Source of the DNA: Propionibacteriaceae bacterium
Lineage (GTDB): Bacteria; Actinomycetota; Actinomycetes; Propionibacteriales; Propionibacteriaceae
Length of the DNA stretch: 5,736 nucleotides
NCBI GenBank assembly: GCA_009778535.1
Contig: WRJP01000118.1
Span: 1-5,736 of the forward strand
Direction: 5' to 3'
Part shown: positions 1 through 5,736 of the stretch, piece after piece
How positions within the stretch are numbered: position 1 is the first letter of the stretch
Layout of the letters: the number at the start of each line of letters is the position of its first letter
Notes under the pieces: model-generated
The model's database searches: none
The model's input: the letters and a program-made list of their open reading frames with translations, nothing else
What the model was told of the DNA's origin: nothing
Translations under genes and position numbers: made by a program

Positions 1-1236
1 TTTCTTGTAAGCCTTTACGCCAATACGATCACCTTGAATGTGCTTAGCTGGGGGATAGCCATTCTTGGCGCAGGGTGGGCATTCCTCGCTTTCGATGCTT
101 GGCGGATTGCCAATCCGGCCGTTATGAGTGGCGTTGGCAGGATCGTTTCTGGAGTGATTACTTTTGCCGTGGTGTTTGCGCTTTGTTTTGGGGCTTTTAA
201 CGGACGAACTATTTTTGCCGCACAAGCTGGATTGGTAGATACGGTATTCACCGGAGAGAAAAAAGCGGAAGTTGTCGATGGTCGCTACAACATTTTGCTG
301 CTTGGTTCAGATTCTGCTACTGATCGAGATGGAGCCAGGATGGACACAATCATGGTGGCCTCTCTTGATGCTGCAACGGGTCGTACCATCTTGTTTGGAC
401 TCCCCAGAAATATGCAACGCGTACCGTTTCCCAAAACATCACCGCTGAACTCCAAATATCCGAACGGGTATTGGTGCCAATCACAGGAATGTATGTTGAA
501 TGCGGTATATACCGAGGCAGAAAGTAATGCCAAGCTGTTTGCTGGCGTAAAGAACCCGGGTATTGAGGCCACCAGAGGTGCCGTGAGTGAAGTATTGGGT
601 CTGGAAATTCACTATTGGGCGATCGTGGACATGGCAGGGTTTGAGAAGTTGATAGATGCTGTTGGCGGAATCCGGCTAGACATTGGGAAACGAATTCCGA
701 TGGGTTCGGAAAAAGGACGAAGGGGAGTGTTTGGTTGGATTGAGCCGGGGAAGAATGTTCTTCTTGATGGCAAAAATGCGTTGTGGTTCGCACGTTCCAG
801 GGAGTATTCATCTGACTATGAGCGTATGGAGCGACAGAAGTGTGTGATGAATGCCATGTTAAAACAACTCAGTCCAACTACTGTCTTAACCAAGTTTGAA
901 GCTATCGCAGACGCGGGTAAGCATGTCGCAGCTACCGATATGCCTGCATCAGAGATTGCTAACATGCTTGATCTTGGACTGAAAATGCAGAGACTTCCAA
1001 TGGCATCGGTCAGCTTTGTGCCGCCGCTGATTCAGCCTGCAAACCCCGACTTCGATCTGATTCGTCAAGTCGTTGCCGACGAAATAGCACTAGCCGAACA
1101 AAAAGATGAAGAAGCTGCAAAGGGGCAAAATCCCAGCCCTGACGCGTCTACTCCCGAACCCAGCACGACACCGACGACCCCCAAACCACAATCCAACGCC
1201 AAATCTCTTGATTCGGTCTGCAAGGTAAGTAAGTAA
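1..1236 (+). CDS. LCP (LytR-CpsA-Psr) family glycopolymer transferase, 5' partial
   Basis: LCP enzymes transfer phosphate-linked glycopolymers from an undecaprenyl carrier to peptidoglycan, or to surface proteins in some actinobacteria, on the outer face of the membrane. The frame is open to the left edge with no stop, so the true start lies upstream; the TTG at 34 is only the first start-like codon in view. Two hydrophobic helices are visible (about bases 28-96 and 148-210), consistent with the multi-helix N-terminus of actinobacterial LCPs. The catalytic domain begins near base 286. Landmarks are YNILLLGSDS (286-315), GARMDT (331-348), GLPRN (397-411) and the basic motif FARSREYSSDYERMERQ (787-837), whose arginines match the pyrophosphate-binding residues of the family. 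Four cysteines lie in the extracytoplasmic part (codons at 475, 490, 841 and 1219). The tail (about 1129-1200) is rich in Pro, Thr and Ser, and no LytR_C domain follows. The gene ends at TAA 1234-1236, 112 bases before manC. Family assignment is secure; the polymer and acceptor are unknown. Confidence 0.93.
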   Translation, partial: FLVSLYANTITLNVLSWGIAILGAGWAFLAFDAWRIANPAVMSGVGRIVSGVITFAVVFALCFGAFNGRTIFAAQAGLVDTVFTGEKKAEVVDGRYNILLLGSDSATDRDGARMDTIMVASLDAATGRTILFGLPRNMQRVPFPKTSPLNSKYPNGYWCQSQECMLNAVYTEAESNAKLFAGVKNPGIEATRGAVSEVLGLEIHYWAIVDMAGFEKLIDAVGGIRLDIGKRIPMGSEKGRRGVFGWIEPGKNVLLDGKNALWFARSREYSSDYERMERQKCVMNAMLKQLSPTTVLTKFEAIADAGKHVAATDMPASEIANMLDLGLKMQRLPMASVSFVPPLIQPANPDFDLIRQVVADEIALAEQKDEEAAKGQNPSPDASTPEPSTTPTTPKPQSNAKSLDSVCKVSK

Positions 1237-1272
1237 CACTTTACAGCGGATTGAGTGCCGATCTTTTTCGGT

Positions 1273-1302
1273 TTGTCGATCCTGCGATTCGCACCATATA
1301 TG
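1273..1302 (+). promoter_or_regulatory. Weak candidate promoter upstream of manC
   Basis: TTGTCG (1273-1278) and TATATG (1297-1302) are separated by 18 bases, each matching four of six positions of the housekeeping sigma consensus. Transcription would start near 1309 and give a leader of about 40 bases. The gap to the LCP gene is only 112 bases with no clear terminator, so readthrough from upstream is equally possible. Confidence 0.25.
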
Positions 1303-1342
1303 GATGACAAAGAAGGGCTCAACCGAGATTCTCCAGTAGCCT

Positions 1343-1347
1343 AGGAG
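1343..1347 (+). promoter_or_regulatory. Shine-Dalgarno AGGAG almost touching the manC start
   Basis: AGGAG ends one base before ATG 1349, much closer than the usual 5-9 bases. An in-frame TAG at 1337-1339 rules out an upstream start. The next in-frame ATG (1367) would remove the first beta strand of the nucleotide-binding fold. The start at 1349 is therefore kept despite the tight spacing. Confidence 0.45.
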
Positions 1348-1348
1348 C

Positions 1349-2440
1349 ATGAGGTACGCCGTCATCATGGCTGGGGGGTCAGGAACCAGGCTTTGGCCGC
1401 TGTCGCACAAACAACTGCCGAAACAGTTGATTCGGTTAGTTCTGGACGATTCTAAAAAGGTTCATAAAAGCCTGCTGCAATTGGCGTACGAACGCGCTGC
1501 GACAATCGTCGAGCCGGAAAATGTGCTTATCGTCACTAGCGAACAACACGCCGACTTAGTGGCGGCACAGCTACCCCAAATATCCCCGGAAAACATTATG
1601 CGAGAGCCACTGGGGAGAGATTCACTGAATGCTGCGGCCTGGGCCACAGCAGCAATCCATAACAAAGACTCCGCTGCTTCCATCTCTTTGCTAACAGCAG
1701 ATCATCTGATCTCACCGCTGGAAACTTTCGCCGCCACAATGCACACCGCATACCAACTCGCTGAAACCAATCCCAACGCTTTGGTGTGCATAGGAGTGGT
1801 TCCGAAAAGCCCGCATACCGGATACGGCTATCTCTTGAAAGGCGAACCATTCGACTCAATCGCTAATACTTTTCGAGTTTCAAAGTTCGTAGAAAAACCT
1901 GATTTTGCGACCGCATCCGACTTCGTAGCTAGCGGCAACTATCTGTGGAATGCCGGAATGTTTTGTTGGAACGCAGCTACCTTCTTAACACAGCTTCGAC
2001 TCTTGCAACCGGTTAGTCATGCGAACGTTTCCAAAATAGTTGCAAACCCCGTATTGGTAGCTGAACTATTCCCATTGCTGCCCAAAATCTCCCTTGATTA
2101 CGCCATCATGGAGCCGGTCTCGCAAGGCTTGGCGAGCGCCGAAGTGTTAGGTGTAGCACTGGAGGCGGATTGGCGCGACATTGGCGGTTATCCCGCTTTA
2201 GCATCATTACTGGATGCAGACGATCAGCACAATGCGTCAACCGGTAACGTGGTTACGCTCGCTGCGGGAAACAACATCTTGATCAATGCCGACCCGGACA
2301 CGCTGATCGCAGTAGCCGGTATCAGCGATTTGATAGTTGTGCGTACTCCACAGGCGACGCTAATCGTCCCAGCAGCAATGAGTGAAATGGTGAAAGATTT
2401 AGCAGAAAATGTCCGTGGTTCTTTCCCTAATTTTTGCTGA
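1349..2440 (+). CDS. manC: Mannose-1-phosphate guanylyltransferase (GDP-mannose pyrophosphorylase)
   Basis: This cytoplasmic enzyme makes GDP-mannose from mannose-1-phosphate and GTP, feeding mannosylated lipids, glycoproteins and wall polymers. At 363 residues it matches the single-domain type and lacks the phosphomannose isomerase half of bifunctional enzymes. In order: the nucleotide-binding signature MAGGSGTRLWPLS (residues 7-19) followed by PKQ (24-26); REPLGRDS (85-92), an actinobacterial-style version of the sugar-nucleotide loop; TADHLI (116-121) with the likely metal-binding Asp118, where PADH is common; GYGYL (158-162); FVEKPD (180-185); WNAGMF (200-205); LDYAIME (249-255); and WRDIGGYPAL (275-284). 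A left-handed beta-helix-like C-terminus ends with VVRTPQATLIVP (330-341). The start at ATG 1349 is fixed by the Rossmann strand RYAVIMAGG. Specificity for mannose rather than another hexose is inferred from family resemblance. The LCP gene upstream and the envelope gene downstream fit a role in surface glycan supply. Confidence 0.88.
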   Translation: MRYAVIMAGGSGTRLWPLSHKQLPKQLIRLVLDDSKKVHKSLLQLAYERAATIVEPENVLIVTSEQHADLVAAQLPQISPENIMREPLGRDSLNAAAWATAAIHNKDSAASISLLTADHLISPLETFAATMHTAYQLAETNPNALVCIGVVPKSPHTGYGYLLKGEPFDSIANTFRVSKFVEKPDFATASDFVASGNYLWNAGMFCWNAATFLTQLRLLQPVSHANVSKIVANPVLVAELFPLLPKISLDYAIMEPVSQGLASAEVLGVALEADWRDIGGYPALASLLDADDQHNASTGNVVTLAAGNNILINADPDTLIAVAGISDLIVVRTPQATLIVPAAMSEMVKDLAENVRGSFPNFC

Positions 2441-2454
2441 GCGACAAGGAGTTT

Positions 2455-2473
2455 TGCGGCTACTACCGCATTT
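2455..2473 (+). terminator. Weak hairpin after manC, possible terminator
   Basis: TGCGG (2455-2459) pairs with CCGCA (2466-2470) around a six-base loop, and three T residues follow. The stem is only five pairs and the T-tract is short, so it is a poor intrinsic terminator. Its position 15 bases after the manC stop, before the whiB promoter candidates, is what makes it worth listing. Confidence 0.28.
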
Positions 2474-2511
2474 CCTAAGTGATCGCATACTGGTTTTTCA
2501 TGAAACCGACT

Positions 2512-2520
2512 TGCTATCAT
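2512..2520 (+). promoter_or_regulatory. Candidate extended -10 promoter (P1) for whiB
   Basis: TGCTATCAT contains the extended TG element (2512-2513) and a hexamer, TATCAT (2515-2520), matching the consensus at five of six positions. No good -35 box sits 16-18 bases upstream, which extended -10 promoters can tolerate. The start would fall near 2527 and give a leader of about 70 bases. A short inverted repeat, GGTTT-N6-AAACC (2492-2507), lies where an upstream regulator could bind. Confidence 0.35.
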
Positions 2521-2533
2521 GCACCATTTGCGC

Positions 2534-2563
2534 TTGAATGAGTGGTAACGACACGCATGTAAT
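2534..2563 (+). promoter_or_regulatory. Candidate -35/-10 promoter (P2) for whiB
   Basis: TTGAAT (2534-2539, four of six) and TGTAAT (2558-2563, five of six) are separated by 18 bases. Transcription would begin near 2570, giving a short leader of about 26 bases that still includes the GGAGG ribosome site. Either P1 or P2, or both, could drive whiB. Confidence 0.4.
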
Positions 2564-2590
2564 TTCACAGCTGTAGTTCGGATTGAGATC

Positions 2591-2595
2591 GGAGG
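2591..2595 (+). promoter_or_regulatory. Shine-Dalgarno GGAGG directly abutting the whiB ATG pair
   Basis: GGAGG is immediately followed by ATGATG. Spacing is zero to the first ATG (2596) and three bases to the second (2599). The core is perfect but the distance is unusually short, so the second ATG is a real alternative start that would shorten the protein by one residue. Confidence 0.5.
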
Positions 2596-2856
2596 ATGAT
2601 GCATAAGCTGCTGCTTTTAACGTCCGAACAAGACGAAGGTGTGCTCGGTTGGCAGGAGCGGTCGCTGTGTGCCGAAACTGATCCGGAAGCCTTTTTCCCG
2701 GAAAAGGGCGGCTCCACCAGAGAAGCCAAACGAGTCTGCTCCTCATGTGAAGTTAGCTCTGAATGCCTGGACTATGCGCTGCTCCATGATGAGCGTTTTG
2801 GAATCTGGGGTGGCTTATCCGAGCGCGAACGTCGCAAGCTCAAGAAAAGCGGTTAA
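2596..2856 (+). CDS. whiB2: WhiB2-class iron-sulfur transcription regulator
   Basis: WhiB-like proteins bind a [4Fe-4S] cluster and act with the housekeeping sigma factor on promoters. The WhiB2/WhmD/Streptomyces WhiB clade is needed for septation and division. The 86-residue product has the four cluster cysteines at 25, 48, 51 and 57, with the classic C-x2-C-x5-C spacing in the last three. WQERSLC (19-25), DPEAFFPEKGGSTREAK (29-45) and LLHDERFGIWGG (62-73) are clade signatures that set it apart from WhiB1 (GVWGG) types. The turn motif GIWGG (69-73) and the basic tail SERERRKLKK (75-84) form the DNA-contacting end. The N-terminus is short, with only about 18 residues before the conserved core; some homologues have longer leaders. 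No start upstream of the GGAGG is supported. It lies between manC and the large GT2-like gene, a neighbourhood I recall from other actinobacteria. Confidence 0.95.
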   Translation: MMHKLLLLTSEQDEGVLGWQERSLCAETDPEAFFPEKGGSTREAKRVCSSCEVSSECLDYALLHDERFGIWGGLSERERRKLKKSG

Positions 2857-3026
2857 CCCGAGTCAATACATTTTCTGGATTCGTAGGGTGAATCCCGCTT
2901 TGGTTCGACCCTTCGTCGCAGTGCCTAAGACGACGTACACAGACCTTTGATCGGCAGCAACCAGCGGGAGCAGGCAGCACTCAACCGGGTGTGATGCGGT
3001 AGGCTTGCACGTCTACGAATCTATAC

Positions 3027-3030
3027 GGAG
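3027..3030 (+). promoter_or_regulatory. Ribosome site GGAG for the large GT2-like gene
   Basis: GGAG lies 12 bases before ATG 3043, longer than ideal. The only in-frame stop nearby (TGA 2992-2994) is followed by no other start codon before 3043, so the start is ATG 3043 or the adjoining GTG 3046. No convincing promoter was found in the 186 bases between whiB and this gene. Confidence 0.4.
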
Positions 3031-3042
3031 ACTGCAAAACCT

Positions 3043-5736
3043 ATGGTGGAAACGACTCCTGCTGACGTTCTTGGAGAATGGTCGTGGCTGAGTGAAGAAC
3101 CTGCCGATATTCAACTGAGTATCGGTTCTTTCAACGTCGTCGCCGTAGTTTTCGAGTTGGAGTCTGAAGCCGAAACCGAACGCTGCATGGATGCAGTGCG
3201 ACTCAGCACTATCAAACCTAATCGCGTGGTCGTGCCCGAGTTGATTCCAGACGATGCCGAATGGATATGGGCACTTCCCAACACCTGCACTCCCAAACCT
3301 GATGTACTGCAACAGCTACTGTCACGGGCAGCGAAGAATCCTGAAATCGACATAGTAGCCGCTGCTCAAACCACACCCCAAGGTAGAGGTGCCACCACCC
3401 TGATTCACTCCTACGGTCAGTCTGTCTCCGGTTTTGGCAGGCTGCGTACTCTTTCCGAACCTGGAGAGTTCTACCAGGGTCAACTACAAGTGGTTGAAGT
3501 ATTAGGTGCGCCAGCAGCCGGAATGCTCATCAAGGGTTCGCTTTGGCGCTACCTTGAAGGGTTTGAGCAGGAATTAACCCCAAGTCTATGGGGGTTGGAG
3601 TTTTCCTGGCTTGCCAACCTGGTTGGAGCGAAAGTTGTGGTTGAGCCTGACGCAGAAATTGTCATGCACGAAGGCGTCAAACCAATCTCAGAGCGTGCCG
3701 GAATCTTGGCGTTAGCTTCCGCACATGCCAAACGCGGAACGCGCTGGTTAACCGATCTCAAACTTATCTTGGTAACGCTGCTAGTAGGGTTGGGATTTGT
3801 AATAGGCAAAGATCCGATGTCAGCAGGCGAAGAAATAGCCGGACTGGGACGCTGGCTTACCAGCCGAAAACTCCGAAAACAAATCAGAAGTCGCGTCAGA
3901 GCCTTAGACACCACACCAGAATGGGAGGCGGCCACAAGACGGCTGCGCCCTGCTCGTCTGTCTGGGTTGCGCCGCATCTTTGATTCGCTAGCTTTTAGGG
4001 TCGCTGACTGGTTCGGCACTTTCACCGAGAGCAGTGACGAAGCTGGGATCGACGAAATGACAGGCGGTGACGACTACATAAGTGGGCCAAAGCAACGTAA
4101 GTTACAGGTGGTATTAGTCGGCCTGGGTCTGACACTGACAGCGGCTGTAGTCGCTGGACGTACCATGTTTGGCGAAGGATCACTACGAGCAGCGCGGATG
4201 CTACCTGCGAGCGATTCTTGGCAAACCATGGTTTCCAACTACCTAACACCGATACCTGGACTTCAACCGCTAGCTACCCCACCTTGGGAAGCCATCTGTG
4301 GTTTGGTATCGCTATTGACCCTGGGATCGCCGGAGTGGTTTGTGACAGTCGTCGTATTTGGCTGCGTACCCCTGACTTGGTTGGCTGCCTACCGATTACT
4401 ACGCCAATTTTGTACTAGCAACGCAATGGCAGGTATCGCAGCCGGCGCATTCGGCTTAGCTCCGATTCTGAGCGGGGCATACAACACGACCGGTTTCGCA
4501 GCTAGTATCTGGACGGCGCTGTTGCCAGTCGCAGCGTATTCACTGCTTTGGTGGCAAAAAGAAGGTCAGGGCACCTGGCGTGGGGTTGGAGCTGTCGGAT
4601 TCTGGTTACTCATCCTGACAGCGATCTACCCTCCGACTTGGATACTTGCCGCCGTCGGGTTTGTGGGCGAGTTGATCGTGCGTCCAGGTTTCAAAGCTGT
4701 GGTGCAACGGATATTTGTTTTGGCCGTTCCTGGCTTGTTGCTCCTTGGCGCTTGGCGCGAAGTCCTGTTTGAATACCCAGCTCGGGCATTAGTCGGAATC
4801 GAAGCCGCACTTGATACGACCGCTGAGTTTGAATGGTGGCACATTCTGTTTGCGGCCACGAATGCGCAAACGCTCGGCCCTCCGTTGTGGCTGTCGATCT
4901 CTTGCCTCGGCGTGCTTTGGCTCGCCGCGTTCGTCGGTGCCTGCCGTAAGTCTTCAGCAGCGCTGCTATTCGTTGTTGCGGTCATGTTGGCAGTCGCTGC
5001 CGCACTGTTGAACCGGATGCTGCTTTTCGTCCCGCCAGGGGTTTGGGTTCGTCCCACTGGTATGGAACTAATCACCGCGATGATCGGTTTTTTGGCGATG
5101 GCGGCAGTTGTTGGATTGGACAAAGTCAGCGAAGAACTGCGTAACGTCTCCGCAGGATTACGGCATTTTGGAGTCTTGGCGCTCACCATACTGGGAGTTG
5201 CTGCCTTGGTTACCGGAAGTGCCTGGTGGGTTATTGCTGGAGGATCGGGTCTAAGCCGAGCACCTGTAGGTCAATTGCCAGTATTCGTCATGAACGAGGC
5301 GAATTCTGACAAACCCGGACGCATTTTGGCTATAGATATTAACAAAATGACCAGAAACGTCGCGTGGGGTCTGATTGAAAATGATTACCCACGGCTGGGT
5401 GATGCTGAGCGCGGAATAGCCTTCGGCGGCGATCAAACGGCAGAAGATTTTGCAGCTTCGGTTGTGAATCGCCTAATAACCGGCAGTGCTGACGATGAGC
5501 TAGTAACTGATCTGGTTCGGCTTGGGGTAGCGAATGTTTGGGTGCGTTCGGCCGATGAGGACGTGCTGCTGGCGATAAACAACACTCCAGGTTTGGAAGG
5601 TGCAACTGGTTTGGCAGATATGGTTTGGCCAGTTCCCGATTCAGGAATACTCACACTGTGGCAGGGCAATCAGCGGGAGTTGCTTGGTAATGATCAGCTT
5701 GTTCGCGCTGGAGACGGCGACAAAATCCTCTGGTTT
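3043..5736 (+). CDS. GT2-like multi-pass membrane protein with degenerate catalytic motifs, 3' partial
   Basis: The frame is open for 898 codons to the right edge, so the C-terminus is missing. It resembles the very large actinobacterial 'glycosyltransferase family 2' proteins encoded beside whiB, whose biochemical role is unclear. Residues 30-210 follow the GT2 fold: first strand NVVAVVF (31-37), RVVV (61-64), WIWALPNTC (74-82), PAAGMLIKGSLW (157-168), EGF (172-174), LEFSWLANLVGAKVVVEPDA (185-204) and a histidine at 209. The acidic residues usual in active GT2 enzymes are absent (see findings). One helix lies near 239-255, then a basic, probably cytoplasmic linker (256-353). About ten more helices follow, near 354-372, 412-430, 433-453, 462-482, 487-504, 513-545 (perhaps two), 556-572, 614-634, 641-660, 675-695 and 711-733. 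After them comes a soluble, probably extracytoplasmic domain (735-898) with DYPRLGDAE (782-790) and LVRLGVANVWV (825-835), also familiar from these homologues. The family link is from memory of homologues; activity is not established. Confidence 0.85.
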   Translation, partial: MVETTPADVLGEWSWLSEEPADIQLSIGSFNVVAVVFELESEAETERCMDAVRLSTIKPNRVVVPELIPDDAEWIWALPNTCTPKPDVLQQLLSRAAKNPEIDIVAAAQTTPQGRGATTLIHSYGQSVSGFGRLRTLSEPGEFYQGQLQVVEVLGAPAAGMLIKGSLWRYLEGFEQELTPSLWGLEFSWLANLVGAKVVVEPDAEIVMHEGVKPISERAGILALASAHAKRGTRWLTDLKLILVTLLVGLGFVIGKDPMSAGEEIAGLGRWLTSRKLRKQIRSRVRALDTTPEWEAATRRLRPARLSGLRRIFDSLAFRVADWFGTFTESSDEAGIDEMTGGDDYISGPKQRKLQVVLVGLGLTLTAAVVAGRTMFGEGSLRAARMLPASDSWQTMVSNYLTPIPGLQPLATPPWEAICGLVSLLTLGSPEWFVTVVVFGCVPLTWLAAYRLLRQFCTSNAMAGIAAGAFGLAPILSGAYNTTGFAASIWTALLPVAAYSLLWWQKEGQGTWRGVGAVGFWLLILTAIYPPTWILAAVGFVGELIVRPGFKAVVQRIFVLAVPGLLLLGAWREVLFEYPARALVGIEAALDTTAEFEWWHILFAATNAQTLGPPLWLSISCLGVLWLAAFVGACRKSSAALLFVVAVMLAVAAALLNRMLLFVPPGVWVRPTGMELITAMIGFLAMAAVVGLDKVSEELRNVSAGLRHFGVLALTILGVAALVTGSAWWVIAGGSGLSRAPVGQLPVFVMNEANSDKPGRILAIDINKMTRNVAWGLIENDYPRLGDAERGIAFGGDQTAEDFAASVVNRLITGSADDELVTDLVRLGVANVWVRSADEDVLLAINNTPGLEGATGLADMVWPVPDSGILTLWQGNQRELLGNDQLVRAGDGDKILWF

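Noticed and set aside
1258..1271. CCGA-N6-TCGG hairpin followed by TTTGTC after the LCP gene, considered as a terminator
   Set aside because: A four-base stem without a proper T-tract is too weak to call.
2550..2554. GACAC, the core motif bound by the sporulation/division regulator WhiA, upstream of whiB
   Set aside because: A five-base motif is expected by chance roughly once per 500 bases on two strands; without conservation or binding data it means little, though the location is suggestive.
2617..2619. TTA leucine codon early in whiB, considered as bldA-like control
   Set aside because: TTA codons are common in all the genes of this mid-GC window, so the codon is not rare here and carries no regulatory meaning.
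2851..2858. Perfect palindrome GGTTAACC spanning the whiB stop codon
   Set aside because: Eight bases with no loop and no T-tract after it; likely coincidental.
2885..2925. GGGTGAATCCC followed by GGTTCGACCC, recalling fragments of a c-di-AMP (ydaO-type) riboswitch or a tRNA T-arm
   Set aside because: Only short fragments match; the other conserved riboswitch blocks and the tRNA acceptor, D and anticodon arms cannot be found around them. A covariance-model scan would settle it.
2639..2950. Plus-strand open frame of 103 codons overlapping whiB in another frame
   Set aside because: Most of it overlaps the highly conserved WhiB core in a different frame, and the translation has no recognisable features.
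3549..4025. Minus-strand open frame of 158 codons opposite the GT2-like region
   Set aside because: The plus-strand frame carries clear family motifs here; the antisense translation shows no domain and is best read as a shadow.
4626..5189. Long open frame on the minus strand (187 codons) inside the large membrane gene
   Set aside because: It lies wholly opposite a well-supported coding frame, its translation is low-complexity Ser/Thr/Ala/Pro-rich with no recognisable motif, and it has no supporting context.

Overview
The window looks like chromosomal DNA from a mid-GC actinobacterium (roughly half G+C by eye). The best guess is a host-associated member of the Actinomycetaceae or a relative. 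The evidence is a WhiB2-type WhiB protein, an actinobacterial-style LCP protein with several N-terminal membrane helices, and a very large glycosyltransferase-2-like membrane protein next to whiB, an arrangement I know only from actinobacteria. Genus cannot be fixed from sequence alone.

Layout, all on the + strand: (1) 1-1236, an LCP (LytR-CpsA-Psr) protein cut off at its 5' end by the window edge; (2) 1237-1348, a short spacer with a weak promoter candidate; (3) 1349-2440, a mannose-1-phosphate guanylyltransferase (manC); (4) 2441-2595, a spacer with a weak hairpin after manC and two promoter candidates for the next gene; (5) 2596-2856, a WhiB2-class iron-sulfur regulator; (6) 2857-3042, a 186-base spacer with no convincing promoter or terminator; (7) 3043-5736, a GT2-like multi-pass membrane protein of at least 898 residues, cut off at its 3' end by the window edge. 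No tRNA, rRNA, mobile element or CRISPR array was seen, and there is no gene-free stretch over 300 bases.

How the genes fit together: ManC supplies GDP-mannose, the donor for mannosylated envelope glycans. LCP proteins move finished glycopolymers from a lipid carrier onto peptidoglycan or, in some actinobacteria, onto surface proteins. WhiB2 proteins control septation and division genes. The large membrane protein is probably an envelope factor of unknown biochemical role. The locus therefore reads as a cell-envelope/septation neighbourhood, mostly a known conserved arrangement rather than an accessory island.

The most notable observation is that the N-terminal GT2-like domain of the large protein keeps the fold landmarks but seems to have lost every acidic motif expected of an active GT2 enzyme. 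It may be a pseudo-glycosyltransferase.
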